DNA of 64,000 bases from CAYJBH01 sp964370605 (GTDB lineage Bacteria; Bacillota; Clostridia; Oscillospirales; Ruminococcaceae): NCBI GenBank assembly GCA_964370605.1, contig CAYJJX010000009.1, forward strand, positions 18,944-82,943, written 5' to 3'. Every line of letters begins with the position of its first letter. Position 1 is the stretch's first letter. The notes under the pieces are model-generated. The model was not told the origin of the DNA and did not search any database. It saw only the letters and a list, made by a program, of their open reading frames with translations. Made by a program: the position numbers and the translations under genes. Below, piece by piece: positions 7,815 through 15,772 of the stretch.

Positions 7815-8948
7815 ATGGCAGAATTTTTCGATACCATTGTATCCATTGTAACCAACTCCGGCTTTGCCGCATTTGCAGAGGAACCGCTTTCCTTGGTGAT
7901 GATCGCTATAGCTTGTTTCTTGTTGTGGCTTGCCATAGCCAAAAAATTTGAACCGCTTCTTCTTTTGCCGATCGCTTTCGGTATGTTGCTTGCAAACCTT
8001 CCGCTGTCGGGTCTTGCAAATACCGACGAAGGTGGACTATTTTATTATATGTACCAAGGCGTAAAGCTTGGCATCTACCCGCCGCTCATCTTCCTTGGTG
8101 TCGGCACCATGACCGATTTCGGTCCGCTTATCGCGAATCCCAAGAGCATGCTCCTCGGAGCCGCGGCTCAGATCGGTATCTTCGGAACATATTGGGGAGC
8201 TATCGCTCTCGGATTTCTTCCTAACGAGGCGGGTTCCATCGCCATCATTGGCGGAGCGGACGGCCCGACTGCTATCTACACCACCGGCATACTGGCACCC
8301 GACCTGCTCGGACCCATTGCCGTTGCGGCCTACTCCTATATGGCTCTCGTGCCGATCATTCAGCCTCCGATCATGAAGGCTCTTACCAGCAAAAAAGAGC
8401 GCTCCATCAAGATGGAACAGCTCCGTGATGTTTCTAAAAAAGAGAAAATCATCTTTCCGATCCTTTGTACTATTGTCATCTCGCTTCTTCTCCCGTCAGC
8501 CGCTCCGCTTGTCGGCATGTTGATGCTCGGAAACCTTTTGCGTGAGTCGGGTGTTGTGGAACGTCTCAACAAGACTGCCGGGAATGAACTCATGAACATT
8601 GTTACCATCTTGCTCGGTATCTCGGTTGGTTCTACCACCAAAGCATCGACCTTCCTTAGCCCACAGACATTGCTGATCATTGTGCTTGGTCTCGTTGCAT
8701 TCGCCGTTGGTACTGCCTCAGGCGTATTGTTCGGAAAGATCATGTGCAAACTGACCGGCGGCAAGGTCAATCCGCTTATCGGATCTGCCGGTGTTTCCGC
8801 CGTTCCGATGGCCGCACGTGTATCACAAAAAGTCGGTCAGGATGAAAATCCTCAAAACTATCTGCTCATGCATGCAATGGGCCCGAACGTTGCCGGTGTT
8901 ATCGGTTCTGCTGTCGCTGCCGGTATTCTCATCAACATCCTGTCGTAG
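7815..8948 (+). CDS. Na+-translocating decarboxylase beta subunit (OadB/MmdB/GcdB)
   Basis: This 377-aa polytopic protein is the Na+ channel and carboxybiotin decarboxylase part of biotin-dependent sodium pumps. The hallmark GGADGPTAIY (residues 146-155) contains the aspartate that takes part in Na+/H+ coupling in characterised OadB. A C-terminal GSAGVSAVPMAARV segment and HAMGPNVAGVIGSA are also conserved. It forms an operon with the gamma subunit and ends at a strong terminator. The carboxyltransferase (alpha) and biotin carrier genes are not adjacent and must be elsewhere if the complex is active. The substrate (oxaloacetate, methylmalonyl-CoA, glutaconyl-CoA or malonate) cannot be told from this subunit. 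Confidence 0.93.
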   Translation: MAEFFDTIVSIVTNSGFAAFAEEPLSLVMIAIACFLLWLAIAKKFEPLLLLPIAFGMLLANLPLSGLANTDEGGLFYYMYQGVKLGIYPPLIFLGVGTMTDFGPLIANPKSMLLGAAAQIGIFGTYWGAIALGFLPNEAGSIAIIGGADGPTAIYTTGILAPDLLGPIAVAAYSYMALVPIIQPPIMKALTSKKERSIKMEQLRDVSKKEKIIFPILCTIVISLLLPSAAPLVGMLMLGNLLRESGVVERLNKTAGNELMNIVTILLGISVGSTTKASTFLSPQTLLIIVLGLVAFAVGTASGVLFGKIMCKLTGGKVNPLIGSAGVSAVPMAARVSQKVGQDENPQNYLLMHAMGPNVAGVIGSAVAAGILINILS

Positions 8949-8974
8949 TTTTTTATTACAGATTTGATTATTTT

Positions 8975-9012
8975 AAAAGCCATGAATGGTCACACCATTC
9001 ATGGCTTTTTTG
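8975..9012 (+). terminator. Terminator of the Na+-pump operon
   Basis: A perfect 15-bp stem (8975-8989 with 8995-9009) has a TCACA loop and is T-rich at its 3' end. Confidence 0.88.
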
Positions 9013-9342
9013 TTCTATGGCTTGCCAAAACTTTAATTCGGTTTGGTAACTTGTGCCAATACTTCTTTAGCTTGTTGCATGCCGCAGTGTCGAAAGGATT
9101 AAAACTGTTTTCAAAACCTTTATCCCAAACTTCATTCATACAGCCCTTTTGTTAAAAAAATAAGCTCGCCACTGCGCTGTAAAAAAGACTCCGATAGCTA
9201 TCACCTAATGTTATAGTAGTTCAGCTTAAAAAACAATATGTTTTCCAAGTTGATTGATTATACATCGGATTATTGTCTTGTTTGATAGTCAAAGTCGTGC
9301 TACAATTCCTTGACTATCCAATCATTTCCGTGCGGATACAAA
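9013..9342. other. Intergenic stretch without a supported gene
   Basis: No convincing ORF lies here; a 63-codon frame at 8964-9155 runs through the terminator and has no ribosome binding site. The stretch contains a 9-bp inverted repeat, GATAGTCAA (9284-9292) with TTGACTATC (9310-9318). It also contains a possible plus-strand promoter, TTGTTT (9278-9283) and TACAAT (9301-9306), spaced 17 bp. Transcription from there would run antisense into rpsR. Whether it is used cannot be told. Confidence 0.35.
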
Positions 9343-9377
9343 AAGACATGCAACAAAACTTAATTGCTGCATGTCTT
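9338..9377 (-). terminator. Terminator of the rpsF-ssb-rpsR operon
   Basis: AAGACATGCA (9343-9352) pairs with TGCATGTCTT (9368-9377). On the minus strand the stem is followed by TTTTT, placing it about 40 bp after the rpsR stop codon. Confidence 0.8.
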
Positions 9378-9415
9378 ATCTGCTATATTATTGTGCCCTA
9401 CGACAATAAAAATTA

Positions 9416-9676
9416 TTAGTCGTTGGTGTACGGCATCAATGCGACATATCTCGAGCGCTTGATAGCGACTGCGAGCATACGCTGATGTGCGGCACAGGTG
9501 CCGGTCACACGGCGAGGTATGATCTTGGAGCGTTCGGTGATGAACTTGCGAAGACGAACAAGATCTTTGTAATCAATCTGCTTTGTATTGTCGGCACAGA
9601 AGGTGCAAACCTTTTTGCGCGGACGACGGGAGGCGGCACGTACTGCTGCACTTCCGCTTTCGGATGGGTTAGCCAT
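9416..9676 (-). CDS. rpsR: 30S ribosomal protein bS18
   Basis: This 86-aa protein of the small subunit platform pairs with S6 on 16S rRNA. The conserved core is clear (IDYKDLVRLRKFITERSKI, PRRVTGTCAAHQRMLAVAIK). It is a zinc-type (C+) S18, with C24-x2-C27 plus C61 and H64 as likely ligands; many bacteria have lost these. It is last in rpsF-ssb-rpsR, an order conserved across Bacillota. The start has an AAGGAGAAT-type site about 9 nt upstream. Confidence 0.97.
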   Translation of the reverse strand: MANPSESGSAAVRAASRRPRKKVCTFCADNTKQIDYKDLVRLRKFITERSKIIPRRVTGTCAAHQRMLAVAIKRSRYVALMPYTND

Positions 9677-9716
9677 ATTCTTAATTCTCCTTGATATTGT
9701 TGTGTGATTTTTTTCT

Positions 9717-10160
9717 TTAGAACGGGAGGTCTTCGCTGTCGTCTACGACGGTAAAATCGTCGTTCGAGCCGGTCGAATAGCTCATGTCAGATCCGCCGCC
9801 TGCCGGTATGGAAGGAGCGGGGATTGAGCCAGAGGACGAAGAACCTTTGCTCTCCGCAAAAGAGATGTTGTCGGCAACCACTTCAAAGGCATAGCGATTG
9901 TTGCCATCCTTGTCGGTATAGTTGCGGGTCTGGATTGAGCCGGAAACGCCCATCATATTGCCTTTTCTGAAATACTTTGCGGCAAACTCGGCGGTGTTGC
10001 GCCAGGCGACAACGTCGATAAAGTCGGCTTTGCGTTCTTCACCGTGCTTTACATATGCACGGTTGACGGCGATGCGCATGCGTGTAACCTGAACTCCCTG
10101 CGGAGTTTGTCTCAGCTCCGGGTCAGCCACGAGGCGACCGAGCAATGCAACCACATTCAT
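9717..10160 (-). CDS. ssb: Single-stranded DNA-binding protein
   Basis: This 147-aa protein has the OB-fold domain in residues 1-105 (MNVVALLGRLVADPELRQT, then the R-M-R-I-A-V-N-R strand). A Gly/Ser/Pro-rich flexible linker leads to the acidic tip DDSEDLPF, which recruits replication and repair partners. It coats single-stranded DNA as a tetramer. It sits between rpsF and rpsR, the standard place for the essential ssb copy. GAGAAAGGAATGG lies upstream of the ATG. Confidence 0.97.
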   Translation of the reverse strand: MNVVALLGRLVADPELRQTPQGVQVTRMRIAVNRAYVKHGEERKADFIDVVAWRNTAEFAAKYFRKGNMMGVSGSIQTRNYTDKDGNNRYAFEVVADNISFAESKGSSSSGSIPAPSIPAGGGSDMSYSTGSNDDFTVVDDSEDLPF

Positions 10161-10221
10161 CCTAAAACCATTCCTTTCTCGATTGTTTGCAAATAACGGT
10201 GCAAAATCCGTATGTGGAGAA

Positions 10222-10506
10222 CTAGTCCTCCAAAGCGATAATCATAGTACGCAGGATACCGTCGGTGATGTTGAAAATACGTGTCAACTCTTTCGGGAAG
10301 TCTGCGTTGCTCTCAAAGTGACAGAGAATGTAGTATCCGTCATTTTGATAGTTGATGGGATAGGCGAGACGACGCTTGCCCCACTCATCAAAGCTCTCGA
10401 TGGTCGCATTCTGTTCGATGATACCGCGAAGTTTCGCGATAAGCGCTGTCAGCGCCTCTTCGTCCTTGTTACAGGACAGAACCATCATTACTTCATACTT
10501 GTTCAT
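10222..10506 (-). CDS. rpsF: 30S ribosomal protein bS6
   Basis: This 94-aa S6 begins MNKYEVMMVL and has the conserved E-W-G-K-R-R-L-A-Y-P-I segment. The ORF extends 66 codons further upstream, but S6 proteins start with this motif. AGAAAGGAACGG stands before the ATG at 10506, so the shorter form is chosen. It binds S18 and 16S rRNA and is first in the rpsF-ssb-rpsR operon. The extra upstream frame lies in a long structured leader. Confidence 0.96.
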   Translation of the reverse strand: MNKYEVMMVLSCNKDEEALTALIAKLRGIIEQNATIESFDEWGKRRLAYPINYQNDGYYILCHFESNADFPKELTRIFNITDGILRTMIIALED

Positions 10507-10727
10507 GTAATGTTTCCGTTCCTTTCTGCACATTTTGTGCGGTTGAATCCGATACTGAGGCAGAATTTCGGTCATAACAACCGGAAAACCACAAAACTGC
10601 AAGTCAAGAAACTTGTATTTGTAAATGGTCAATTCCAAGCACGAAATTAGATTTCGTACTGCCTCCTTACGGGCTAAGCGGCGATTTCTCGCCGAAGGAT
10701 GCACTATGTTTCTTCTACATAGTTAGC
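10507..10727 (-). promoter_or_regulatory. Long structured leader of rpsF, candidate S6:S18 autoregulatory RNA
   Basis: The predicted transcript start is near 10727, giving a leader of about 220 nt. It can fold several short hairpins: 10703-10709/10717-10723 (7 bp), 10679-10684/10689-10694 (6 bp) and 10641-10647/10651-10657 (7 bp, 3-nt loop). Ribosomal-protein S6:S18 complexes are known to repress rpsF operons by binding a leader motif that mimics 16S rRNA. I cannot confirm the conserved binding bulge by eye, so this is an inference from position, length and structure. Confidence 0.4.
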
Positions 10728-10733
10728 CTGTAT

Positions 10734-10762
10734 ATTATATAATATTAGTGCCGATATGTCAA
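10734..10762 (-). promoter_or_regulatory. Consensus promoter of rpsF-ssb-rpsR
   Basis: A perfect TTGACA (10762-10757) and a perfect TATAAT (10739-10734) have a 17-bp spacer on the minus strand, as expected for a highly expressed ribosomal operon. Confidence 0.85.
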
Positions 10763-10798
10763 GATGTTTTGCAATATTTGCAGAAACCCTCACTGCAA

Positions 10799-11815
10799 CT
10801 ATATTTTATTGGCTTTCTTCGCAATCGCACGAAGCAGGCGATTTCCGGGGAGTTTGAACTCGCCCGCCGTCTCGTATATCTCGCCGGTGAAGTTGCGTTT
10901 GAAACCCAAGACATTGTAAAGCTGTTCACTATCTTCCGGCCTGACAGCCACACCCTGCATGTCATAGGTATGACAGCCGCCCTCCAACGCCCACTGCATC
11001 AGTGTCCACTGCAAAAGATAGGTCGGGCGCAGATTGCGGTTTTTATCGGTAGAGGCACCATAGACATGGGCGGTGCGTCCTGCATATTGTACCGCGATAC
11101 CGCCACAAAGCGCTTCGTCACCGTTATAACAAACATAAAGACGTGCATGCTCCGGAAAGGCACGCAAGAAACCTTCAAGATATTCTTTGGGGCGAATGTT
11201 GAACCCTTGCCGCTCACCGGTCTTTTTGTAAATGTCATAAAAATCGTCCAGCATCTCGACCGGCTGGTGTTTGCAAACTATCCCCTTTTTTGCCGGATAG
11301 CGAACATAATACCTCGTCTCGCGGACAAAACTTGCCATCAGGCTCTCTTCGTCCTTGTCGTTGAGGTCAACAATATAGTTGTATCGTGGCTGCACTGTCG
11401 ACGAGAACGGTGCATTCGGCAAAAACTCACAGCCTGCCGCTGTGAATGAACCAATCCCCTTTTCGTCACCCACATCGAGAAGCGGATCAAACACAAATTC
11501 CAGTGCTTTATGCTTTTTCACCAGTTGCTTTGCGCCGTCAATCAGCGCTTTTACGACCTCGCTATCGCCATAATCGCAGACAGGACCACGTGGAACATAA
11601 ATATACGAAACGGGGCCGACCTTTCGAATGATGGCGGCAAAACCACCGACAATCTCGCCGTCACGGCGCACGACACAAAGCTGTTGTAACCAGCCTTTTT
11701 TGGCTTTAACCCAGTTGACACTCTGCATAAAGTTACCGTTTTTATGGTTTTGCACAAATTGTTCAAACTCTTCGGCACACTCTGACGGAAGATATTCATA
11801 GCTAATCAATGGCAA
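10799..11815 (-). CDS. FemAB/FemX-family peptidoglycan-bridge aminoacyltransferase
   Basis: This 338-aa protein has the two tandem GNAT-like domains of the Fem family. Fem enzymes transfer amino acids from aminoacyl-tRNA to the lysine (or equivalent) side chain of lipid II, building the interpeptide bridge. Visible family segments are NFMQSVNWVKAKK near the N-terminus, Y-I-Y-V-P-R-G-P, the F-V-R-E-T-R-Y-Y-V-R motif, and a C-terminal GFKRNFTGEIYE. The helical coiled-coil arm of S. aureus FemA is not obvious. It overlaps tatD by 14 bp and is last in the minus-strand block. The exact amino acid and acceptor position are not predictable. Confidence 0.88.
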   Translation of the reverse strand: MPLISYEYLPSECAEEFEQFVQNHKNGNFMQSVNWVKAKKGWLQQLCVVRRDGEIVGGFAAIIRKVGPVSYIYVPRGPVCDYGDSEVVKALIDGAKQLVKKHKALEFVFDPLLDVGDEKGIGSFTAAGCEFLPNAPFSSTVQPRYNYIVDLNDKDEESLMASFVRETRYYVRYPAKKGIVCKHQPVEMLDDFYDIYKKTGERQGFNIRPKEYLEGFLRAFPEHARLYVCYNGDEALCGGIAVQYAGRTAHVYGASTDKNRNLRPTYLLQWTLMQWALEGGCHTYDMQGVAVRPEDSEQLYNVLGFKRNFTGEIYETAGEFKLPGNRLLRAIAKKANKI

Positions 11816-12572
11816 AAATCTCCTTTGTATTTTGCAGCACCTGCTTTAGCAAAGCCTCTTTTTTCTCTCTGCGAAGCTCTGCAATCGCCGCCGCTGTATA
11901 GTCTATCATGGCGGAGTCACAGCGTTTCCCTCGATATGGCACCGGCGCAAGGTATGGACAGTCGGTCTCCAGCAACAGCATATCAAACGGCACCTTTGCC
12001 GACACCTCTTTGACCGTCTTTGCGTTGTTGAAGGTCACGATTCCGCCAATGCCGATGTATATGCCAAGTTTTGTCACCTCCTGCATATACTCAACACTGC
12101 CGGAAAAGCAGTGCATCACTCCCTTGATGGGATATTTTTTCAGCAGTTCCAGCATGTCTGCATATGCGTCTCGATTATGAAGCAGTACCGGAATATCCAG
12201 CTCCAGCGCCAATTTAAGCTGTGCCTCAAAGAGCTGTTTTTGTTGTTCACGGTCGGTGTCGTAATAATAGTCCAGTCCGCACTCACCGAGTGCTACCGTT
12301 TTTTTTGTTTCAAGAAGCCTCGGCATCTCTTCACCGATAACCGATAAGAGGTTGTTTATTTCACCGTCCCGAAGTGCCTCGGGGTGAAGTCCGTAGGCGC
12401 TGTATATTCGCTCGTAACGTGTCGATAACTCACCGCATTTCGCAAAATCTTTTGGTTCGGCACAGCAGTCGATTATCCCGACTACCTCACCGTCAAACAT
12501 ACTTTGCAACAACTCATCACGATCCTCGTCAAATGCACTTGAATTATAGTGTGCGTGGCTGTCAAATATCAT
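11802..12572 (-). CDS. TatD-family metal-dependent hydrolase (DNase)
   Basis: This 256-aa TIM-barrel amidohydrolase has the N-terminal D-S-H-A-H metal motif, the conserved GECGLDYYYD segment, HNRDAYADML, and MHCFSGSVEYMQ, with ETDCPYLAPVPYRG near the C-terminus. These are the TatD/YcfH hallmarks. Family members are two-metal 3'-5' exonucleases or tRNA-editing-like hydrolases with roles in DNA repair and quality control. It lies between the CNNM gene and the femAB-type gene, overlapping the latter. In many Bacillota the YabD-type tatD gene follows metG; here it does not. Confidence 0.92.
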   Translation of the reverse strand: MIFDSHAHYNSSAFDEDRDELLQSMFDGEVVGIIDCCAEPKDFAKCGELSTRYERIYSAYGLHPEALRDGEINNLLSVIGEEMPRLLETKKTVALGECGLDYYYDTDREQQKQLFEAQLKLALELDIPVLLHNRDAYADMLELLKKYPIKGVMHCFSGSVEYMQEVTKLGIYIGIGGIVTFNNAKTVKEVSAKVPFDMLLLETDCPYLAPVPYRGKRCDSAMIDYTAAAIAELRREKKEALLKQVLQNTKEIFAID

Positions 12573-12604
12573 ATATTTCTATTTTCCGTTTCCTTTTGTA
12601 GCTT

Positions 12605-13840
12605 TTATTCTTGGTCGCCATTTACCTGTTTATCTCTTGCCGATACCTTTATTATGCGCTGATCCACCAGCTGCGAAACGGTATAAGTAAAATATTCATC
12701 GCTATGCTCGTGTCCCTCGGGCGGCAAAAAGCCGAGGCTATCCAGAAGATAGGCGGCAACGGTCACGTCACCGACATCTTTCGGCACCTTAAGGTCACGA
12801 AGGTCATACAGTTCTGTGAGTGGAGTATCGCCCGACATGCTCATCATGCCATCCTCCTCGACGGTGATCTCTCGCAACACCTCGTCATGCTCGTCCCAAA
12901 TTTCTCCGACCAACTCCTCCAAAATATCCTCAAGGGTAACAATTCCCTCGGTGCCGCCAAAACTGTCTACCACCACCGCAATATGCGTTTTTTCTTTGTC
13001 AAGCAGTCGCAAAAGCTCAAGAAGTGGCATCCTTGGCGGAACATATATGGGTTTTTGCATCATCTGAGGTATATTGATTTCCTCGCCGCCCAGTAATGCG
13101 GAATAAAAATCTTTTTGGTTGACAATGCCGACAATCTCGTCGATGGTATTTTCATAGACGGGAAGCCGGGAAAAATGCTCCGACAAAAACGTTTCTTTCA
13201 GCGTCTCGGCAGTGGCATCTGTCGGAAGAGCAATGATATCGACACGGTGGGTGATAATATCGCCGGCAGTACGTCCGGAAAACTGCAACGCCGACTGCAA
13301 AAGCTCTGATTGTTGTTCCTCAATCACGCCCTCGTCCTCAATCTCCTCGATGATGACACGGAGTTCATCCTCCGTCATCACACCGCCCTTTTTGCCGTCA
13401 CTTCGCACCATCTTTGCAGAAAGTTTGCGAAGGCCGATCAGAACGATAATTACCGGAAAAAATACTATCCTCAAAAAAATCAAAAACGGCGACGCAAATT
13501 TTAAAAGCGCCTCCGGTGTTTCGTTTGCAAAACTTTTAGGCATGACCTCACCAAACACGATGACGACACAGGTTACTATCAACGTTGCGATAGCAATACC
13601 GGACGCTCCGAGCAGTTCGGTAAATATGGCTGTGGTCAGTGCGGCGGTCAGCGTATTTACGATATTGTTTCCGACCAGCAGTGCAATGAGCGATCGGTCA
13701 TAACTTTCGATCAACTTCAAGGCACGGTTTGCCGATCTGCTTCCCTCTTCCTGTTCCACCTTGAGTTTAATTCGGGACGAGGCGGTCAGCGCCGTCTCGG
13801 ACGACGAAAAAAATGCCGAGAGCAGAATCAGAATGACCAA
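12605..13840 (-). CDS. CNNM/HlyC-CorC-type membrane protein with CBS pair
   Basis: The N-terminal CNNM (DUF21) transmembrane domain (about residues 1-165) is followed by a CBS-domain pair (about 185-310: THRVDIIALPTDA and KTHIAVVVDSFGGTEGIVTLEDILEE region) and a C-terminal CorC/HlyC domain. The family is linked to Mg2+ or Na+ export and to resistance to Mg2+ or Co2+. The old name hemolysin is misleading. The coordinates use a TTG at 13840, which truncates the first membrane helix and lies 30 nt from the only Shine-Dalgarno. AGGAGG at 13875-13870 instead faces an in-frame ATA at 13864-13862, 5 nt away. That start adds eight residues and a full helix (see findings). Confidence 0.88.
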   Translation of the reverse strand: MVILILLSAFFSSSETALTASSRIKLKVEQEEGSRSANRALKLIESYDRSLIALLVGNNIVNTLTAALTTAIFTELLGASGIAIATLIVTCVVIVFGEVMPKSFANETPEALLKFASPFLIFLRIVFFPVIIVLIGLRKLSAKMVRSDGKKGGVMTEDELRVIIEEIEDEGVIEEQQSELLQSALQFSGRTAGDIITHRVDIIALPTDATAETLKETFLSEHFSRLPVYENTIDEIVGIVNQKDFYSALLGGEEINIPQMMQKPIYVPPRMPLLELLRLLDKEKTHIAVVVDSFGGTEGIVTLEDILEELVGEIWDEHDEVLREITVEEDGMMSMSGDTPLTELYDLRDLKVPKDVGDVTVAAYLLDSLGFLPPEGHEHSDEYFTYTVSQLVDQRIIKVSARDKQVNGDQE

Positions 13841-13960
13841 TATCGGTATTAGTACGGTAGTTATTTTAGCCTCCTTTTATCGAGCTTATCGTATATTTTG
13901 CAATAGCATTGTTTCAACTTGTTTCTATTGTTAGCGCGCTTTAAGCCGTTTGGCAAATGC

Positions 13961-14632
13961 TTACTTGGGCAGGCGATCGACAATTTTTTCCAGCGCCTGT
14001 TTTGCCGCCTGTTGCTGTGCGGCCTTTTTGCTGTTCGCCGTCCCTCTACCCAACACTTCACCGTCCAGAGTGACCTGCATCTCAAAGAGCTTGTCGTGAT
14101 CGGGACCGCTTTCGCTGATTATATCATATATCGGCGGATTGTCAAAATATTTTTGAACATACTCCTGCAACCGAGTCTTATAGTCGTCCCGTCGATCGAT
14201 ATTATCAAGATAGCGCGAGAGAAACTCTTCTGCCTGTTCGATGCCGGAATCGAGAAACAAAGCACCGAGAAGCGCTTCAAAGGCATCTGCAAGTATAGAA
14301 GGCCGACGGTCACCACCGCCGGCACGTTCTCCCTTGCCGAGTAATAAAAATTTCCCAAGCCCTAGTGCGCGAGCCATGGAGCAAAGACTGTCCTCACAGA
14401 CCAGCCCTGCCCTCATTCGGGTCAGTTCCCCCTCGGGACAGCTTTCAAATTCACGATAGAGTTTTCGTGACACCACGAGCGATAATACACTGTCACCCAA
14501 AAACTCCAGCCGCTCGTTGCTATGCGAGCCGGAGCGTGCCTCGTTGGCATAACTTGAATGGGTCAAGGCAGTTTTAAGCAACTCTTTGTCACTGAACTCA
14601 TAGCCTATCTTTTTTTGAAGCTCTTCCAACAC
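13961..14632 (-). CDS. rnc: Ribonuclease III
   Basis: This 223-aa double-strand-specific endonuclease processes rRNA precursors and structured mRNAs. The RNase III signature N-E-R-L-E-F-L-G-D-S-V-L-S (about residues 39-51) carries the catalytic acidic residues. A second acidic site lies in ILADAFEALLGALFLD. The C-terminal dsRNA-binding domain (about 152-220) ends in the typical KKAAQQQAAKQALEKI helix. It follows plsX on the same strand with a 121-bp gap. In many Bacillota acpP lies between or near these genes, but none is present in this gap. Confidence 0.96.
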   Translation of the reverse strand: MLEELQKKIGYEFSDKELLKTALTHSSYANEARSGSHSNERLEFLGDSVLSLVVSRKLYREFESCPEGELTRMRAGLVCEDSLCSMARALGLGKFLLLGKGERAGGGDRRPSILADAFEALLGALFLDSGIEQAEEFLSRYLDNIDRRDDYKTRLQEYVQKYFDNPPIYDIISESGPDHDKLFEMQVTLDGEVLGRGTANSKKAAQQQAAKQALEKIVDRLPK

Positions 14633-14753
14633 CGATTTACCCCTTTCGACTTATTTATACTCCTTCAACTTAGGACATTATTTTGTGTTGCTTTTCCATC
14701 ATTTGAAATATTTTCTGTCCCACCTGCCGGCGATATACTGCGATTCGTCAGTA

Positions 14754-15752
14754 TTATTCTTCCTGCGCCGAGGAGGCAAGACCGGTCTCGATGTGTGTGC
14801 AAACACCCGATTCTGCGGCGGAGATCGCCTGACGAACCGCATTCATGATCGCCTTTGCATCGGAGGAACCGTGTGCCTTGATCACCGTCTTGGTAACACC
14901 GAGCAGTGGCGAGCCACCAATCTCGGACGGGTCAAGCTTTGCCTTGAACGATTTGAAACCGTCTTTCAGCATCAGCGCCGCCATCTTGGTCTTGAAACTC
15001 TTGAACAACATTTCTTTCAGCGACACCGTCATCATTTTTGCGACACCCTCGGCGGTCTTTAACAGTATGTTGCCCGAAAAGCCGTCGGTTATGATCACAT
15101 CGACACCGCCGATGAACACCGTCTTTGCCTCGGCAAAGCCGACATAGTTGAGATCGCTGTCACGAAGAAGTTTTGCTGCCTCTTGCTCCAGCTCACGTCC
15201 TTTGCTCTCCTCTGTGCCGTTGCACAGTATCGCAATTCTCGGATTTTCCACCTTCATGACACCTTTTGCAAAGGCATCACCCATACGGGCAAACTGTAAA
15301 AACATCTCTTTGCGGCACTCGGTGTTTGCTCCGGTATCGACAAGCAATATATTGTTTTGCACGCCGGGGAGCACGGTGCCGATTGCGGCACGCTTCACAC
15401 CCTTGATTCGCTTGACGATGAGGGTTGCACCTGCCAAAACACCGCCGGTCGAGCCAGCCGAAACAAGACAGTCGCCTCGACCCTCTTTCAGCTCGTTCAG
15501 CGCCACATACAGCGAGGTGGTCTTGCGCTTGATGATGGTGGAGGGATCTTCGCAGATGTCAAACTCGTCCTCGGCATCCACTAGGTCAATGCCGTCAAGA
15601 CTAAGCCCCATTTTCTCGGCACAAGCTTTCACCTTTTCAATGTTGCCGCAAAGCGAAATGTCGGCATCGTATGCCTGTTTCGCTATAACTGCACCCTGCA
15701 CCACACAGTCAGGTGAATGATCTCCGCCAAAAGCGTCTAAAATTACTCTCAT
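14754..15752 (-). CDS. plsX: Phosphate acyltransferase PlsX
   Basis: This 332-aa enzyme makes acyl-phosphate from acyl-ACP and phosphate, the donor for PlsY in phospholipid synthesis. It starts M-R-V-I-L-D-A-F-G-G-D, the near-invariant PlsX N-terminus (usually D-A-M-G-G-D). SAGSTGGVLAGATLIVKRI and VDTGAN are conserved, and IITDGFSGNILLKTAEG is the characteristic C-terminal region. GAAAGGAAAAATCGG precedes the ATG. It lies upstream of rnc and downstream of ecfT. The fatty-acid genes that often follow plsX (fabD, fabG, acpP) are not here. Confidence 0.95.
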   Translation of the reverse strand: MRVILDAFGGDHSPDCVVQGAVIAKQAYDADISLCGNIEKVKACAEKMGLSLDGIDLVDAEDEFDICEDPSTIIKRKTTSLYVALNELKEGRGDCLVSAGSTGGVLAGATLIVKRIKGVKRAAIGTVLPGVQNNILLVDTGANTECRKEMFLQFARMGDAFAKGVMKVENPRIAILCNGTEESKGRELEQEAAKLLRDSDLNYVGFAEAKTVFIGGVDVIITDGFSGNILLKTAEGVAKMMTVSLKEMLFKSFKTKMAALMLKDGFKSFKAKLDPSEIGGSPLLGVTKTVIKAHGSSDAKAIMNAVRQAISAAESGVCTHIETGLASSAQEE

Positions 15753-15772
15753 CCGATTTTTCCTTTCATCAT

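Noticed and set aside
8964..9155. 63-codon plus-strand ORF.
   Set aside because: It begins at a non-ATG codon, runs straight through the operon terminator hairpin and has no ribosome binding site.
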